A stretch of 43,650 nucleotides of DNA from Acidobacteriota bacterium (GCA_003223325.1 QHYS01000124.1:1803-45452), one strand, 5' to 3'. Numbered from the stretch's first letter, positions 35,173-43,180 are shown. Translations and numbers: made by a program. The notes: generated by a model from the sequence alone, not told the origin.

Positions 35173-35379
35173 TCAATGTCCGGACCGAGACCCCTGCAGA
35201 CGCATTTTTTCGTTCGCATGGCGTATCTGCTCAAAGGCCTCTTTGCGGACGACATGCTCAATATTGACTTTGATTTCAGGGTCCTCCACATGTGCCACCG
35301 GAACTCTTCCTTCGCTGTTTGTTAAGGCAAAAAGCGTCGACTTAGTGGTTCCCCACACAGTCGCGATCGATTGATACAA
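35173..35379 (-). CDS. Possible small protein, 68 residues
   Basis: This open frame from a TTG reads VPVAHVEDPEIKVNIEHVV, then RKEAFEQIRHANEKMRLQG, a natural helical composition. It stops ten bases before the YVTN gene. There is no ribosome binding site, and only low support. It may be a decayed fragment or a leader. The rest of 35163-35475, upstream of the NHL gene end, holds no other feature. Confidence 0.3.
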   Translation of the reverse strand: MYQSIATVWGTTKSTLFALTNSEGRVPVAHVEDPEIKVNIEHVVRKEAFEQIRHANEKMRLQGSRSGH

Positions 35380-35475
35380 ATTAAATTACGCGGAAAAATA
35401 CCACAGCAAGGAATACGCTTCACAACTCTGGCCCCCACGTCGGATCAAAGTCCCGTCGCTCTCCCGATATCGCCC

Positions 35476-36636
35476 TTACCGGCTGCTGACAATCCTAAAC
35501 TTCTGAACTCGGTGTCCGGCCTCGTTGCCTACTCCTACTTCGGCGACGAAGATGTTACCTTTCGAGTCGATCGCCATGGTATGGCCATGAGAAAATTCAC
35601 CGGCCTGGTGTCCTGGCCGGCCAAAACTCGACAGGAGCTTCCCACTGGCGTGATCAAAAATTTCCACCTGCTCGTTTTCTTCATTTAGAACAAACATGAA
35701 CGTCTGCCCCTGATCAGGAGAGAAGCCTATCCATCCGGACGTGCCCCACGCACGAGGCAGATAGCCAGGTCCGGGAGGCTGGGTTCGCTCGCCGTAATTC
35801 ATGCGCAAACGGCTCATCTCTTCATACGGAACCAGGATGTTCTTTTTGAAGTTGCCCATTTTGTCGAACACCTGAACTCGATCCCCACGCCGGTCGCACA
35901 CGTATACCAAGGCGTCGTTGCCTATTGAAACGCAGTGTGGGACTTGCATAAATTCGTCGCCAGCGCCGGATTCCTCTTCAGTCTTCGTACGCTTCAGAAC
36001 CCATTGCCGCAGGAAATGACCGTTGCGGTCGAAGACCACTAAACGGTGGTTACTACCAGGTTCTTCGCCATCGGAAACGTAAACGTCGCCGTTGGTTGGG
36101 TCGACGGCGATTCCTCCAGGTCGAAAGAATCCTGTATGGCTTGAATTCAGTGCGATTCCCCCGACAGTGCCATCGGAAGAATCGACAACACCTTTGGTCC
36201 CGATCTGCAGCAGGAGCTTGCTCCCATCGTGAGAAAATTTCTGCACGATTCCGTCCTGATTGCTTGGAAGCCACACGTTGTTATCGCTATCCACGTAGCA
36301 AGCGTGGCGGCCGGCGCCTAGCACTTTGGGATCTCCCCAGGTGTTAACGACATTACCTTCGGGATTAAACTCAATGATGGCAGGTGCCTGGAAGGCGGCA
36401 TCGAGCTCGTTATCGGTCAGATTCTGGCGGTTGACAACGAAAACGTGATCCCGGCTATCTGTACAAACGCCGCCGACCGAGCCGGTTACCCACCCGTTCG
36501 GCAAGGGCTTGGGCCAGAACGGATCGACCTCGTACTTGGGCGGGGCAACCTGCGCGTCCAAGGTGGCCGGAAGCGCTCCACACGCAATAGCCAACACGAG
36601 CTCCACAGCCATCATTGCCGCAATCTTCAAGTTCAC
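35476..36636 (-). CDS. Secreted NHL-repeat six-bladed propeller (paralog 2)
   Basis: 386 residues with a signal peptide (IAAMMAVELVLAIACGALPA). Six NHL-type blades follow, for example GGVCTDSRDHVFVVNRQN, GGIAVDPTNGDVYVSDGEEP, NHRLVVFDRNGHFLRQWVLK, VYVCDRRGDRVQVFDKMGNF and HTMAIDSKGNIFVAEVGVGN. It is a close paralog of the neighbouring gene at 36682, sharing long blocks such as VDSSDGTVGG / VDSSDGTLGG and WIGFSPDQ/DRAQT. NHL propellers bind proteins or act as lactonase-like scaffolds; no catalytic residues were identified. The start codon is GTG at 36636; an internal ATG eight codons in is an alternative. It lies 45 bases after its paralog. Confidence 0.88.
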   Translation of the reverse strand: MNLKIAAMMAVELVLAIACGALPATLDAQVAPPKYEVDPFWPKPLPNGWVTGSVGGVCTDSRDHVFVVNRQNLTDNELDAAFQAPAIIEFNPEGNVVNTWGDPKVLGAGRHACYVDSDNNVWLPSNQDGIVQKFSHDGSKLLLQIGTKGVVDSSDGTVGGIALNSSHTGFFRPGGIAVDPTNGDVYVSDGEEPGSNHRLVVFDRNGHFLRQWVLKRTKTEEESGAGDEFMQVPHCVSIGNDALVYVCDRRGDRVQVFDKMGNFKKNILVPYEEMSRLRMNYGERTQPPGPGYLPRAWGTSGWIGFSPDQGQTFMFVLNEENEQVEIFDHASGKLLSSFGRPGHQAGEFSHGHTMAIDSKGNIFVAEVGVGNEAGHRVQKFRIVSSR

Positions 36637-36681
36637 TTTAGTCTCGATGCAGTCTGTGCCTAAGATGTCTCGATTCCAACC

Positions 36682-37821
36682 TCACTGGTCGCCCGCCGCT
36701 TTAAATTTCTGAACTCTATTGCCGGCCTCATCCGCACCCAGCTCAGCGACGTAGATGTTGCCCTTAGAATCGACGGCCAGCATCTCCGCAAAGGTGAATT
36801 CCCCGACTTGATGGCCCGCCCGCCCGAACTTCGAGAGGACGTTGCCGCTGGCGCGATCGAGAATTTCGACCTGCTCGTTATCTTCATTTAAGACATACAT
36901 CAACGTCTGGGCTCGATCAGGGGAAAAGCCTATCCAGTCAGCCGTGCCCCACACGCGAGTCGCGTGCCCGGGCCCCAGCTTTTGGCGTTGGCTTCGCTGC
37001 TCATATGGGATAGAGACATTTTTTTGAAACTTTCCCACCTTGTCGAAGACCTGGATCCGATCGCCACGCCGATCACACACGTAAACCAAGCCGTCGTTGC
37101 TTATTGCCACGCAGTGTGGGACTTGCGTGAACGCCTCGGCTGCGGCCTTCTCGGGCTCAGCGTATAGGGCCCATTGGCGCAAGAAGTGCCCGTTTCGATC
37201 AAATACGACCACCCGATGATTGCTTCCAGGCTCTTCGCCATCGGCGACAAAAACGTCACCATTACTCGAATCTACCGCGATAGCCGAAGGTCGGAAGAGA
37301 TAGGTGCGACTCGCATTTAGGGGCAAGCCGCCAAGAGTGCCGTCGGACGAGTCCACTACGCCCGGCGTGCCGATTTCCAGTAGCAGTCCTTTCCCGTCGT
37401 GCGTGTATTTCTGCACGAAACCGCTGCCGCTGCCCGAAATCCAAAGATTGTTCTCGTAGTCTACGAAGCAGCCGTGAAGCGCCTCAGGAAGCATTCCGCG
37501 GTTACCCCATGAATTGACCACGTTACCTTGCGGTTCAAATTCGATCACGGGAGGCGCCTGGCGTCCAGAGTCCAGCTCGTTCTCGGTCAAACCTCCCCGG
37601 TTTAGGATGAAGACGTGATCTTGGGCATCCACACATACGCCACCAACTGCCCCAGTGACCCACCGGTCAGGCAGCGGTTTGGGCCAAGATGGATCAACCT
37701 CAAACTTCGCTGGTCTCGCCTGCGCATTCAGGGGAATTGGAGATGAAATCCCAAGCACAAAAGCGAGCCACAAACCTGCCGCGGCCCATGCAGGCAAGCA
37801 CCTTGTAGCATTCGAGGTCAT
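36682..37821 (-). CDS. Secreted NHL-repeat six-bladed propeller (paralog 1)
   Basis: About 379 residues with a signal peptide (AAAGLWLAFVLGISSPIPLNA) and the same six-blade NHL pattern as its neighbour: FEVDPSWPKPLPDRWVTGAV, GGVCVDAQDHVFILNRGG, SGFVQKYTHDGKGLLLEIG, FVADGEEPGSNHRVVVFDRN and LAVDSKGNIYVAELGADEAG. The two genes arose by tandem duplication, since they run in the same orientation and are 45 bases apart. The start is ATG 37821; GTG 37845 would lie 11 bases after the previous gene's stop. Both lack clear ribosome sites, so translational coupling is possible. The ligand is unknown. Confidence 0.86.
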   Translation of the reverse strand: MTSNATRCLPAWAAAGLWLAFVLGISSPIPLNAQARPAKFEVDPSWPKPLPDRWVTGAVGGVCVDAQDHVFILNRGGLTENELDSGRQAPPVIEFEPQGNVVNSWGNRGMLPEALHGCFVDYENNLWISGSGSGFVQKYTHDGKGLLLEIGTPGVVDSSDGTLGGLPLNASRTYLFRPSAIAVDSSNGDVFVADGEEPGSNHRVVVFDRNGHFLRQWALYAEPEKAAAEAFTQVPHCVAISNDGLVYVCDRRGDRIQVFDKVGKFQKNVSIPYEQRSQRQKLGPGHATRVWGTADWIGFSPDRAQTLMYVLNEDNEQVEILDRASGNVLSKFGRAGHQVGEFTFAEMLAVDSKGNIYVAELGADEAGNRVQKFKAAGDQ

Positions 37822-37856
37822 ACGATGATGTTCGGATCTGCACACGGTAATAATGT

Positions 37857-38876
37857 CTACGGCACGATTTTGTAGACTCGCAGTTCCGCCACCTTGTCTC
37901 CGTGGCGGGGAACCGCTAGATAGAAACGGTTCGTTTCAGAAAGGAGAAATGAAGTCTTCGCGCGGAAGCCTCCGGAGACGTGTCCGATTCGAGTATAGTG
38001 ATCCGCAGCATCTTGTTGAAACACGTCCACGAATTCATTCCCTGAAGCGTAGATTCGCTTGTTCCGCAAGTCGTAGATGATGTCATCCACCATCTCAATC
38101 GTGGGGACAGCGGTCACAATCTTGCCAGAGTTGGAATCGAGGACGACCAATTTGGCCGGCTTTCCCGTGACCGTGAACAAGCGATGATGGTGCTGATCAA
38201 AAGCCAAAGTCACATTCAGCTCGCCTTCCAGAACCACCGGCCAGGTGGTCAGCAGCTTTTGGGTATTTCGGTCAAACACACCGATGGCGTTTAGACCGGT
38301 CAAGCTGGCGAAGAGTCGCGATCCTGGTTTTTCGAGGACGAGGGCCTCGACGCGATTTGTGTCGACCTTAATATCTGCCATTTTTTTGGTAGCGGTGGTA
38401 TCAACAACGCTAATGAAAGAGTATGGCGTATGGGCCGCCCGGCCCCCATTGACGATATACATGTGTTTCGTCGCGGAGTCGTAGGCCATAGAATCACAGT
38501 CCACTTGGAGCTTCACTGATCCAGTCGACTGATAGCTACCTGAATCGTAGAGCTTGAGTTCCCCAGCGCCGCCATCGACTATAAACAGCTTCTTGATGTC
38601 GGCCCGGTATACCAGCGAATGAGGCTCATCGAGATCCGTGATGCTATGGATGAGTTTATTCGTACGCAGGTCGAAGACCTCAACGACTCCTTGCTCCACC
38701 GCCAGGAACAATCGGTGTCCCGTGAGGTCCACCGCGAAATGATCGAAATCACCCTCGTGAAGATCGGGTAAGGGAATCGTCTGGATCAAAGTCATCGGTT
38801 CCCCAACGGCCAGGCAACATGTTGAGATCCCGAACAGAGCGAAAGTTACCCAAAGCGTGAAAAGGACTCTTCTCAT
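37857..38876 (-). CDS. Secreted YVTN beta-propeller protein (paralog B)
   Basis: 339 residues with a signal peptide (VLFTLWVTFALFGISTCCLA) and YVTN blades: FDHFAVDLTGHRLFLAVEQG, VEVFDLRTNKLIHSITDLDE, HMYIVNGGRAAHTPYSFIS, RLFASLTGLNAIGVFDRNTQ and KLVVLDSNSGKIVTAVPTIE. The blade order and the C-terminal NRFYLAVPRHGDKVAELRVY match paralogs A, C and D. GGAG four bases before the ATG supports the start. It lies between the PEP-mutase-like gene (28 bases upstream) and the NHL pair (downstream), all on one strand and probably one transcript. The product is probably periplasmic. Confidence 0.88.
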   Translation of the reverse strand: MRRVLFTLWVTFALFGISTCCLAVGEPMTLIQTIPLPDLHEGDFDHFAVDLTGHRLFLAVEQGVVEVFDLRTNKLIHSITDLDEPHSLVYRADIKKLFIVDGGAGELKLYDSGSYQSTGSVKLQVDCDSMAYDSATKHMYIVNGGRAAHTPYSFISVVDTTATKKMADIKVDTNRVEALVLEKPGSRLFASLTGLNAIGVFDRNTQKLLTTWPVVLEGELNVTLAFDQHHHRLFTVTGKPAKLVVLDSNSGKIVTAVPTIEMVDDIIYDLRNKRIYASGNEFVDVFQQDAADHYTRIGHVSGGFRAKTSFLLSETNRFYLAVPRHGDKVAELRVYKIVP

Positions 38877-38904
38877 GTTTCTCCTGACAGGACTGGGTTC
38901 TCCG

Positions 38905-39954
38905 CTACTTGGGCTGGAATTCAGGATCGTAGGTGCCTGGAGCTCCGCGAGAACCGAGTCGACTGGTCCAATACTCGATCACATAGTAGGTGTTAAGCCC
39001 GATCGTTTGATAGACCTCTTTATAGATGGGAGCATAGACGCTCGGATCCATGCCCAAGCTGCCGTTCTCCTTGAGTCGCGAAAGCGCGTCCTTAATCGTC
39101 TTGTAATACAAGAGAGTTATCCCGGAAGGATGATTCAGGATCTTCCAACCCATGGCATTGAGTTCGGCCGCGGTGAAGTTAGGCCTCTCGGGCATACCGT
39201 GCTCAGCGTTGGCAAAGTTGAGGGGGCCCTGGATCTCTTTCGGAATTCGCTTGGTTTCTTCGACGGTCCTCGGGAATAGCAAGACGTAATCAGCCCCTGC
39301 CTGGAAGAAAAGATTGGACCGGCGCACGCATTCGGAGAAGCCGTGAGTCTGCAAGGACGCAGTGCAGGCACCGACAACGAAATCTGGATCGCGTCGCGCT
39401 TGAACCGCGTAGCGGATCTTTTCCACCATCTCCTCGGTCGCAATCGTTTCTGTTTTGGCGTCCATATAATAGTGGAAGCGTTTCGGGCAAACCTGATCAT
39501 CGACGCAAAGACCGGCGGCCCCAGCGTGCTCGAGCACACGAACCGTGTGGAAAACATGAGCGGGCTCGCCGAATCCACCGCCGGCGTCGACCAAAAGGGG
39601 GATGTTTACTGTGTTCGTGATCCTGTTAGTGGCTCGAGCCAGGTCATCGAGGCTCAAGGCAGCTTCAACCTCGCAGGTAACTACGCCCAATCCAGGGCCG
39701 GACAAATTGACACAACGGAAGCCTACCGACTCAGCGATTCGTGCCGTGAGAGGGTCGTGAATACCGGGGGAATCGATGACGCCCGGGCTTCTAAGCATCT
39801 CTCGTAGTATGGTGGTCATTCGTTTTGGTGAACCGGGCCGAATACCCGCTTCCCCCTGGGGACGAGCCAAAGCTGGGAAAGAGGTTGCCGTTAAGCCGCC
39901 CAGAGCACCTAAGGACGTGTTTTTCGCAAAGTCGCGCCGCGATAGCCTCGCCAA
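38905..39954 (-). CDS. Tat-exported isocitrate lyase/PEP mutase-like protein
   Basis: 349 residues. A twin-arginine signal (LSRRDFAKNTSLGALGG) precedes a TIM barrel of the isocitrate lyase/PEP mutase superfamily, with PGIHDPLTARIAESVGFRCV and RATNRITNTVNIPLLVDAGG. The usual DADTGYG motif reads DAGGGFG (123-129), the EDQxxPKRCGH segment reads DDQVCPKRFHY (152-162), and the ARTDA segment reads GACTAS (195-200). A metal-binding Asp and a substrate Arg are therefore changed, so classical activity is doubtful. Export is also unusual for this fold. The start is TTG 39954, fixed by GAGGAGG five bases upstream; an earlier TTG at 40014 lacks this. It sits between two YVTN genes. A changed reaction or a binding role is more likely than C-C or C-P bond cleavage. 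Confidence 0.85.
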   Translation of the reverse strand: MARLSRRDFAKNTSLGALGGLTATSFPALARPQGEAGIRPGSPKRMTTILREMLRSPGVIDSPGIHDPLTARIAESVGFRCVNLSGPGLGVVTCEVEAALSLDDLARATNRITNTVNIPLLVDAGGGFGEPAHVFHTVRVLEHAGAAGLCVDDQVCPKRFHYYMDAKTETIATEEMVEKIRYAVQARRDPDFVVGACTASLQTHGFSECVRRSNLFFQAGADYVLLFPRTVEETKRIPKEIQGPLNFANAEHGMPERPNFTAAELNAMGWKILNHPSGITLLYYKTIKDALSRLKENGSLGMDPSVYAPIYKEVYQTIGLNTYYVIEYWTSRLGSRGAPGTYDPEFQPK

Positions 39955-39968
39955 TTTGTCCTCCTCAT

Positions 39969-39989
39969 AACGGGAAACGATATCCCGTT
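39969..39989. repeat. Short inverted repeat before TTG start
   Basis: AACGGG at 39969-39974 and CCCGTT at 39984-39989 form a stem with a nine-base loop, three bases upstream of the ribosome binding site of the PEP-mutase-like gene, inside a 72-base gap between two genes. It could shield the site or mark RNA processing; it may also be chance. Confidence 0.25.
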
Positions 39990-40026
39990 TAGCCCAGCCT
40001 GCTGTTACCTTCAAAATAAGCAGGCC

Positions 40027-41088
40027 TCATTGGATTTGGTACTCAAGAATTTGGGCGTTCGTAGTATCACGTTGGGGCACCGCCACATAGTACCGTCCGA
40101 GCGTAGACACTAACTCCGCAGTCCGGGCCCCAGGTCCGCTGGGGACCTGGCCGAGGGATACATAGTGGTCAGAGTCTAGTTGTTTGTACAGGTCGATCGA
40201 GCCATCTCCGGCAGGGCAGGCGGCGTAAAGGCGCTTCGTCTTTGCATCAAAGGCCAGATCATCGACGCCTTGATTGATGGGAAGCGCCTGGAGTTCTTTG
40301 CCCGTGGCTGTGTCAAATACGACGATGTGCCCGCTCCTGCAACCCACAAATAAACGGTGATGCGGTTCATCTAGCGCCAACGTTACCGCGGTCTTCCCTA
40401 GTGTAATGGGCCAGGTGGTGATAACTCTGCGAGCTACGCGATCAATGACCACGATGCGATTCTTGGCCACGTCAGTTTCATACAATCTAGGTCCGGATGC
40501 TTCAATGGTCATGCCATCGAGGCCCTCGCTGTCAACCGTTAGTGAGCCAAGGTTCTCGCCACTCGTCGTGTTAATAACGTTGATCGTGGAATAAGCCATC
40601 TTCGCGTCCTTACCGCCATTCTCTACGTAAAGCAACTTGGTTGTAGGATCATAGATACTTGGGTCTGCGTCGGGAAGAAGAGGCACACTTTTGATCAAGT
40701 CATAGGTTTTCCCGTCAAAAATCTTCAGCGCTCCTCCGTCTCCACCATCGGTGACGTAAAGGCGGTTTAGGTCTTCCCGATAGAGCAGATGGTGCGGAAT
40801 CTCGATTCCCGGGATGGTGTGGATGAGCTCGCGGGTCTTCAAATCGAAAACCATAACCGCTTTGGCTCCCTGAGGGGTAGTAAACAATCGCTGCCCTTTG
40901 AGGTCCACAAGGAGGTGGTCAAAACGCCCCATCACGTTACGGGGGAAATCGTATCTGCCCACCAGCTTAAGCGGTGTTCCGCTCGAAGCCTTGCCCGGAG
41001 CGGAAGTCTTTTGCTGCCGTGCAAAAATCGAGGCTGACAGCAACACCAAGATTCCAGAGGCCAATAGCAAAATGACGCTTCTCTTCAC
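40027..41088 (-). CDS. Secreted YVTN beta-propeller protein (paralog C)
   Basis: 353 residues with a signal peptide (VILLLASGILVLLSASIFA) and YVTN blades: FDHLLVDLKGQRLFTTPQG, VMVFDLKTRELIHTIPGIE, RLYVTDGGDGGALKIFDGKT, LYVENGGKDAKMAYSTINV, RLFVGCRSGHIVVFDTATG and RLYAACPAGDGSIDLYKQLD. Closest in wording to paralog D at 42165 (shared HRLFVGCRS, DGGTLE/DSEGLD region and DPDHYQSLG/DSDHYVSLG). It starts with GTG 41088, which overlaps the TGA of the AtuA-like gene as GTGA, so translation is probably coupled. Predicted periplasmic. Confidence 0.88.
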   Translation of the reverse strand: MKRSVILLLASGILVLLSASIFARQQKTSAPGKASSGTPLKLVGRYDFPRNVMGRFDHLLVDLKGQRLFTTPQGAKAVMVFDLKTRELIHTIPGIEIPHHLLYREDLNRLYVTDGGDGGALKIFDGKTYDLIKSVPLLPDADPSIYDPTTKLLYVENGGKDAKMAYSTINVINTTSGENLGSLTVDSEGLDGMTIEASGPRLYETDVAKNRIVVIDRVARRVITTWPITLGKTAVTLALDEPHHRLFVGCRSGHIVVFDTATGKELQALPINQGVDDLAFDAKTKRLYAACPAGDGSIDLYKQLDSDHYVSLGQVPSGPGARTAELVSTLGRYYVAVPQRDTTNAQILEYQIQ

Positions 41089-41579
41089 TTGATCATCTCC
41101 TCGATTTCATTTCGGAGCTTCATGTTTCTTTCGGCTCCCCGTATGGTCTGTTCGTCCAGTAGCCGCGCAGGTCGGAGCGGCGTGATGCGTCCGGCAAGGT
41201 AGGCCTTGAGAAGGTCCTTTTCAACCTCACCGCTGATGGCCGCTACCTTAAAATGCCAGTTGTTGACGCTGGCCAATTCTCGAACGATCCCGAGCATTCG
41301 TTCCAGATGAGGTTTCCCTCCAGCAAATCCAGCTGTCCCAATAAGCAATGGGATACCCGCCGCTAGGGCTTCCCGCATCATCAATTCCGTATCGCGCCTG
41401 ATCGCCTCAGAAGAAGCCTTTGTTTTTCCGGAACCGAGATAATAAGGACCGGCGTCTGTGGAACCGGCATCGCAGCCGATGAAGTCCGCGCCCGCCCGGA
41501 CAGCTCGAGAAAGGCTCTCTTCGAGAAATCCTGATCCCACGCCACCTGTGGCAGCGACCGCATTGACTGTGGCTTTCAT
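41085..41579 (-). CDS. AtuA/DUF1446-like protein, apparently C-terminally truncated
   Basis: 164 residues from ATG 41579, with ATVNAVAATGGVGSGFLEES, then GADFIGCDAGSTDAGPYYLG, PLLIGTAGFAGGKPHLERM and LDEQTIRGAERNMKLRNEIE. From memory these blocks match the N-terminal third of acyclic terpene utilisation AtuA / DUF1446 proteins, which run to about 440 residues. Here the frame stops after the first domain, just where the full family continues with its GADVVIAGR-type part, so the gene is probably a truncated or split form, or a natural short version. The start is uncertain (weak ribosome site; the frame is open to 41702). No signal peptide is present. Its stop overlaps the GTG of the YVTN gene. 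Confidence 0.55.
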   Translation of the reverse strand: MKATVNAVAATGGVGSGFLEESLSRAVRAGADFIGCDAGSTDAGPYYLGSGKTKASSEAIRRDTELMMREALAAGIPLLIGTAGFAGGKPHLERMLGIVRELASVNNWHFKVAAISGEVEKDLLKAYLAGRITPLRPARLLDEQTIRGAERNMKLRNEIEEMIK

Positions 41580-41877
41580 ACTTCGTGTTTTTGCCTCGAA
41601 GTCGAAGTTTATACGGCTGGCCACCAGTGTCCCGACTTTCCGCGTTATGACACGGCAACAAAAGAAGCGTTCAAGCGGCATACGGAGGCTGGACCTGGGC
41701 AACTCGATTTCGGCACAGGAATGGCTAGGAGGAATCTCAGGGTAGGTTTTAGATCCTCCGCCGGGGATTCATAGCTCACCGTAGGACACTCCGCGAGGTT
41801 ACGTTGAATATGTCGCGGAACATACCATCAGCGATCTAGATTTGACAAGTTCAGTTTCGATAGTGTGGGTTATCGCG

Positions 41878-41915
41878 CACCAAGTTGGTGCCCCGAATTC
41901 TGTCTAAGTTCGGGG
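41878..41915 (+). repeat. Two stem-loops before promoter A
   Basis: CACCAAGTTGGTG (41878-41890) is a near-perfect palindrome. It is directly followed by CCCCGAA (41891-41897) pairing with TTCGGGG (41909-41915) across 11 bases. They lie 22 bases before the -35 of promoter A in a divergent region, so they may be operator sites rather than a terminator. Copy B keeps a weaker form of the first. Confidence 0.4.
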
Positions 41916-41936
41916 CGTCGGGGCGTTCCTTTTTTC

Positions 41937-41965
41937 TTGACATTCGTTGCCATCGGGGATATTAC
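41937..41965 (+). promoter_or_regulatory. Sigma70-type promoter A
   Basis: TTGACA at 41937-41942 and TATTAC at 41960-41965 are separated by exactly 17 bases. This is a near-consensus sigma70 promoter, and the same hexamers and spacing occur in copy B. It is followed 85 bases later by a GGGGAGG ribosome site. It would drive the short leader frame and the YVTN gene at 42165. Confidence 0.75.
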
Positions 41966-42067
41966 GCGCCTCAAATCATAGGGTTTGGCCCGGTCCGTGC
42001 GTGTGTTGGATATCGGAAGGACCAGTGCAGCGATAAGGTTCATCGGCCCGTGGGGAGGTGGGTGGGT

Positions 42068-42133
42068 GTGAGAACGTTCAGGACCGGCAATACCAAGTCG
42101 GTTATACCCCAAGTCAAAGCCCTCTTGCATTGA
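42068..42133 (+). CDS. Short leader ORF or receptor 5' remnant
   Basis: A GTG with GGAGG nine bases upstream opens a 21-residue frame that contains RTFRTGNTKSVIPQV and ends in TGA 31 bases before the YVTN gene. Its first bases (AACG-TTCAG) can be aligned with the start of the TonB-receptor gene in copy B (AACGCTTTTCAG). It may be a leader peptide, or the broken beginning of a former receptor gene. Confidence 0.35.
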   Translation: MRTFRTGNTKSVIPQVKALLH

Positions 42134-42164
42134 ATTTAGTTGATGGGAGATCAAGGAGCTTATC

Positions 42165-43175
42165 GTGAGAAACCACGCTGTCTTGTCTATACTTCTTGTC
42201 CTCACCTTAGCAGGCTGGGTTAACTCTCAGTCGGCTTCACCGTTGGAGCTGGTGCGGACGATTTCGATGCCGGGCGTCACGGGACGCTTCGATGCCTTTG
42301 GCGTAGATGCGAAGGGTAATCGCCTGTTTGTCACTCCGCTCGACCATAAGGCCGTGGAAGTATATGACCTTAAAACCGGTAAGCTGATTCATAGCATTTC
42401 CGGGATTCAGAAAGCGCATGCAGTTCTCTATCGCGGCGATTTGGACAAGATCTTTGTCACCGACGGTCCCGATGGGGAGGTTAAGATTTTTGACGGGAAG
42501 AACTACGAGCTTGCCAAAGCCATTCGATCGCTCGCGGCACCCGACGGTATCCTCTATGATCCAGCTACGTATTACCTCTATGTGATTACGGGCGGTGAGA
42601 ACGCGAAGCTGGACTACTCTATAATCTCTGTCCTGGACACGAATAAAGAAGAACACGTCGGGGACATCCGAATTGATGGTGGCACGCTGGAGGAAATGCG
42701 CCTTGAAAAGTCGGGGCCCAGGCTCTTCGTTGTAAATCGAGAGAAAAACCGAATTGAGGTGCTGGACCGGAATAAGCACACGATTCTAACAAATTGGCCC
42801 CTCGCCCTCTGCAAAGTGCCAGTCGGCATGGCGTTTGACGAAGCGAATCACCGCCTATTTGTGGGTTGCCGCAGTGAGGTCATGGTCGCGCTCGATTCGA
42901 CATCGGGAAAGGAAATCACAACTATGCCAATCAGCAAAGGGGTCGATGACATGACCTTCGACGTAGCTACGAAGCGCATCTACATCGAGGCCAACACCGG
43001 TGCGATTGATATTTATAAGCAAAGTGACCCGGATCATTATCAATCGCTGGGAACAATTCCTATCGGGGTACCGGCGAAGCCGGGACTCCTCGTGTCTGAG
43101 CTGAGCCGATATTTTGTCGCGGTCCCGCAGCACGGCGATGTGGATGCCGCCATCCTGGAGTATGCGGTCCACTGA
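42165..43175 (+). CDS. Secreted YVTN beta-propeller protein (paralog D)
   Basis: 336 residues with a signal peptide (AVLSILLVLTLAGWVNSQ) and YVTN blades: FDAFGVDAKGNRLFVTPLDH, AVEVYDLKTGKLIHSISGIQ, KIFVTDGPDGEVKIFDGKN, RLFVVNREKNRIEVLDRNKH, HRLFVGCRSEVMVALDSTSG and RIYIEANTGAIDIYKQSD. It is the only one of the four paralogs on the plus strand. It starts with GTG at 42165, with GGAG six bases upstream. It is bracketed by leader copies A and B and precedes the TonB receptor, so the two products could work as a pair: a periplasmic or surface propeller and an importer. Confidence 0.88.
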   Translation: MRNHAVLSILLVLTLAGWVNSQSASPLELVRTISMPGVTGRFDAFGVDAKGNRLFVTPLDHKAVEVYDLKTGKLIHSISGIQKAHAVLYRGDLDKIFVTDGPDGEVKIFDGKNYELAKAIRSLAAPDGILYDPATYYLYVITGGENAKLDYSIISVLDTNKEEHVGDIRIDGGTLEEMRLEKSGPRLFVVNREKNRIEVLDRNKHTILTNWPLALCKVPVGMAFDEANHRLFVGCRSEVMVALDSTSGKEITTMPISKGVDDMTFDVATKRIYIEANTGAIDIYKQSDPDHYQSLGTIPIGVPAKPGLLVSELSRYFVAVPQHGDVDAAILEYAVH

Positions 43176-43180
43176 ATATC

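Larger units (their letters stand above)
41852..42090 (+). repeat. Leader direct repeat, copy A
   Basis: This stretch is alike to 43181-43440. Both begin CAGTTTCGATA and have a (T)TATCG...CCAAGTTtGGT patch. Both carry TTCCTTTTTTcTTGACATTCG followed by 17 bases to TATTAC, then CGCCTCAAATCATAG. About 90 bases after the -10 both have the same GTGGGGAGGT (42050 and 43395). Copy B leads straight into the TonB-receptor ATG. Copy A leads into a 22-codon reading frame and then the YVTN gene, so copy A looks like a remnant of the same receptor leader. The rest of 41580-42164 is a divergent control region without a gene. Confidence 0.75.

Noticed and set aside
34353-35267. Plus-strand reading frame of 304 residues
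   Set aside because: Antisense to the YVTN propeller, whose repeats are unmistakable.
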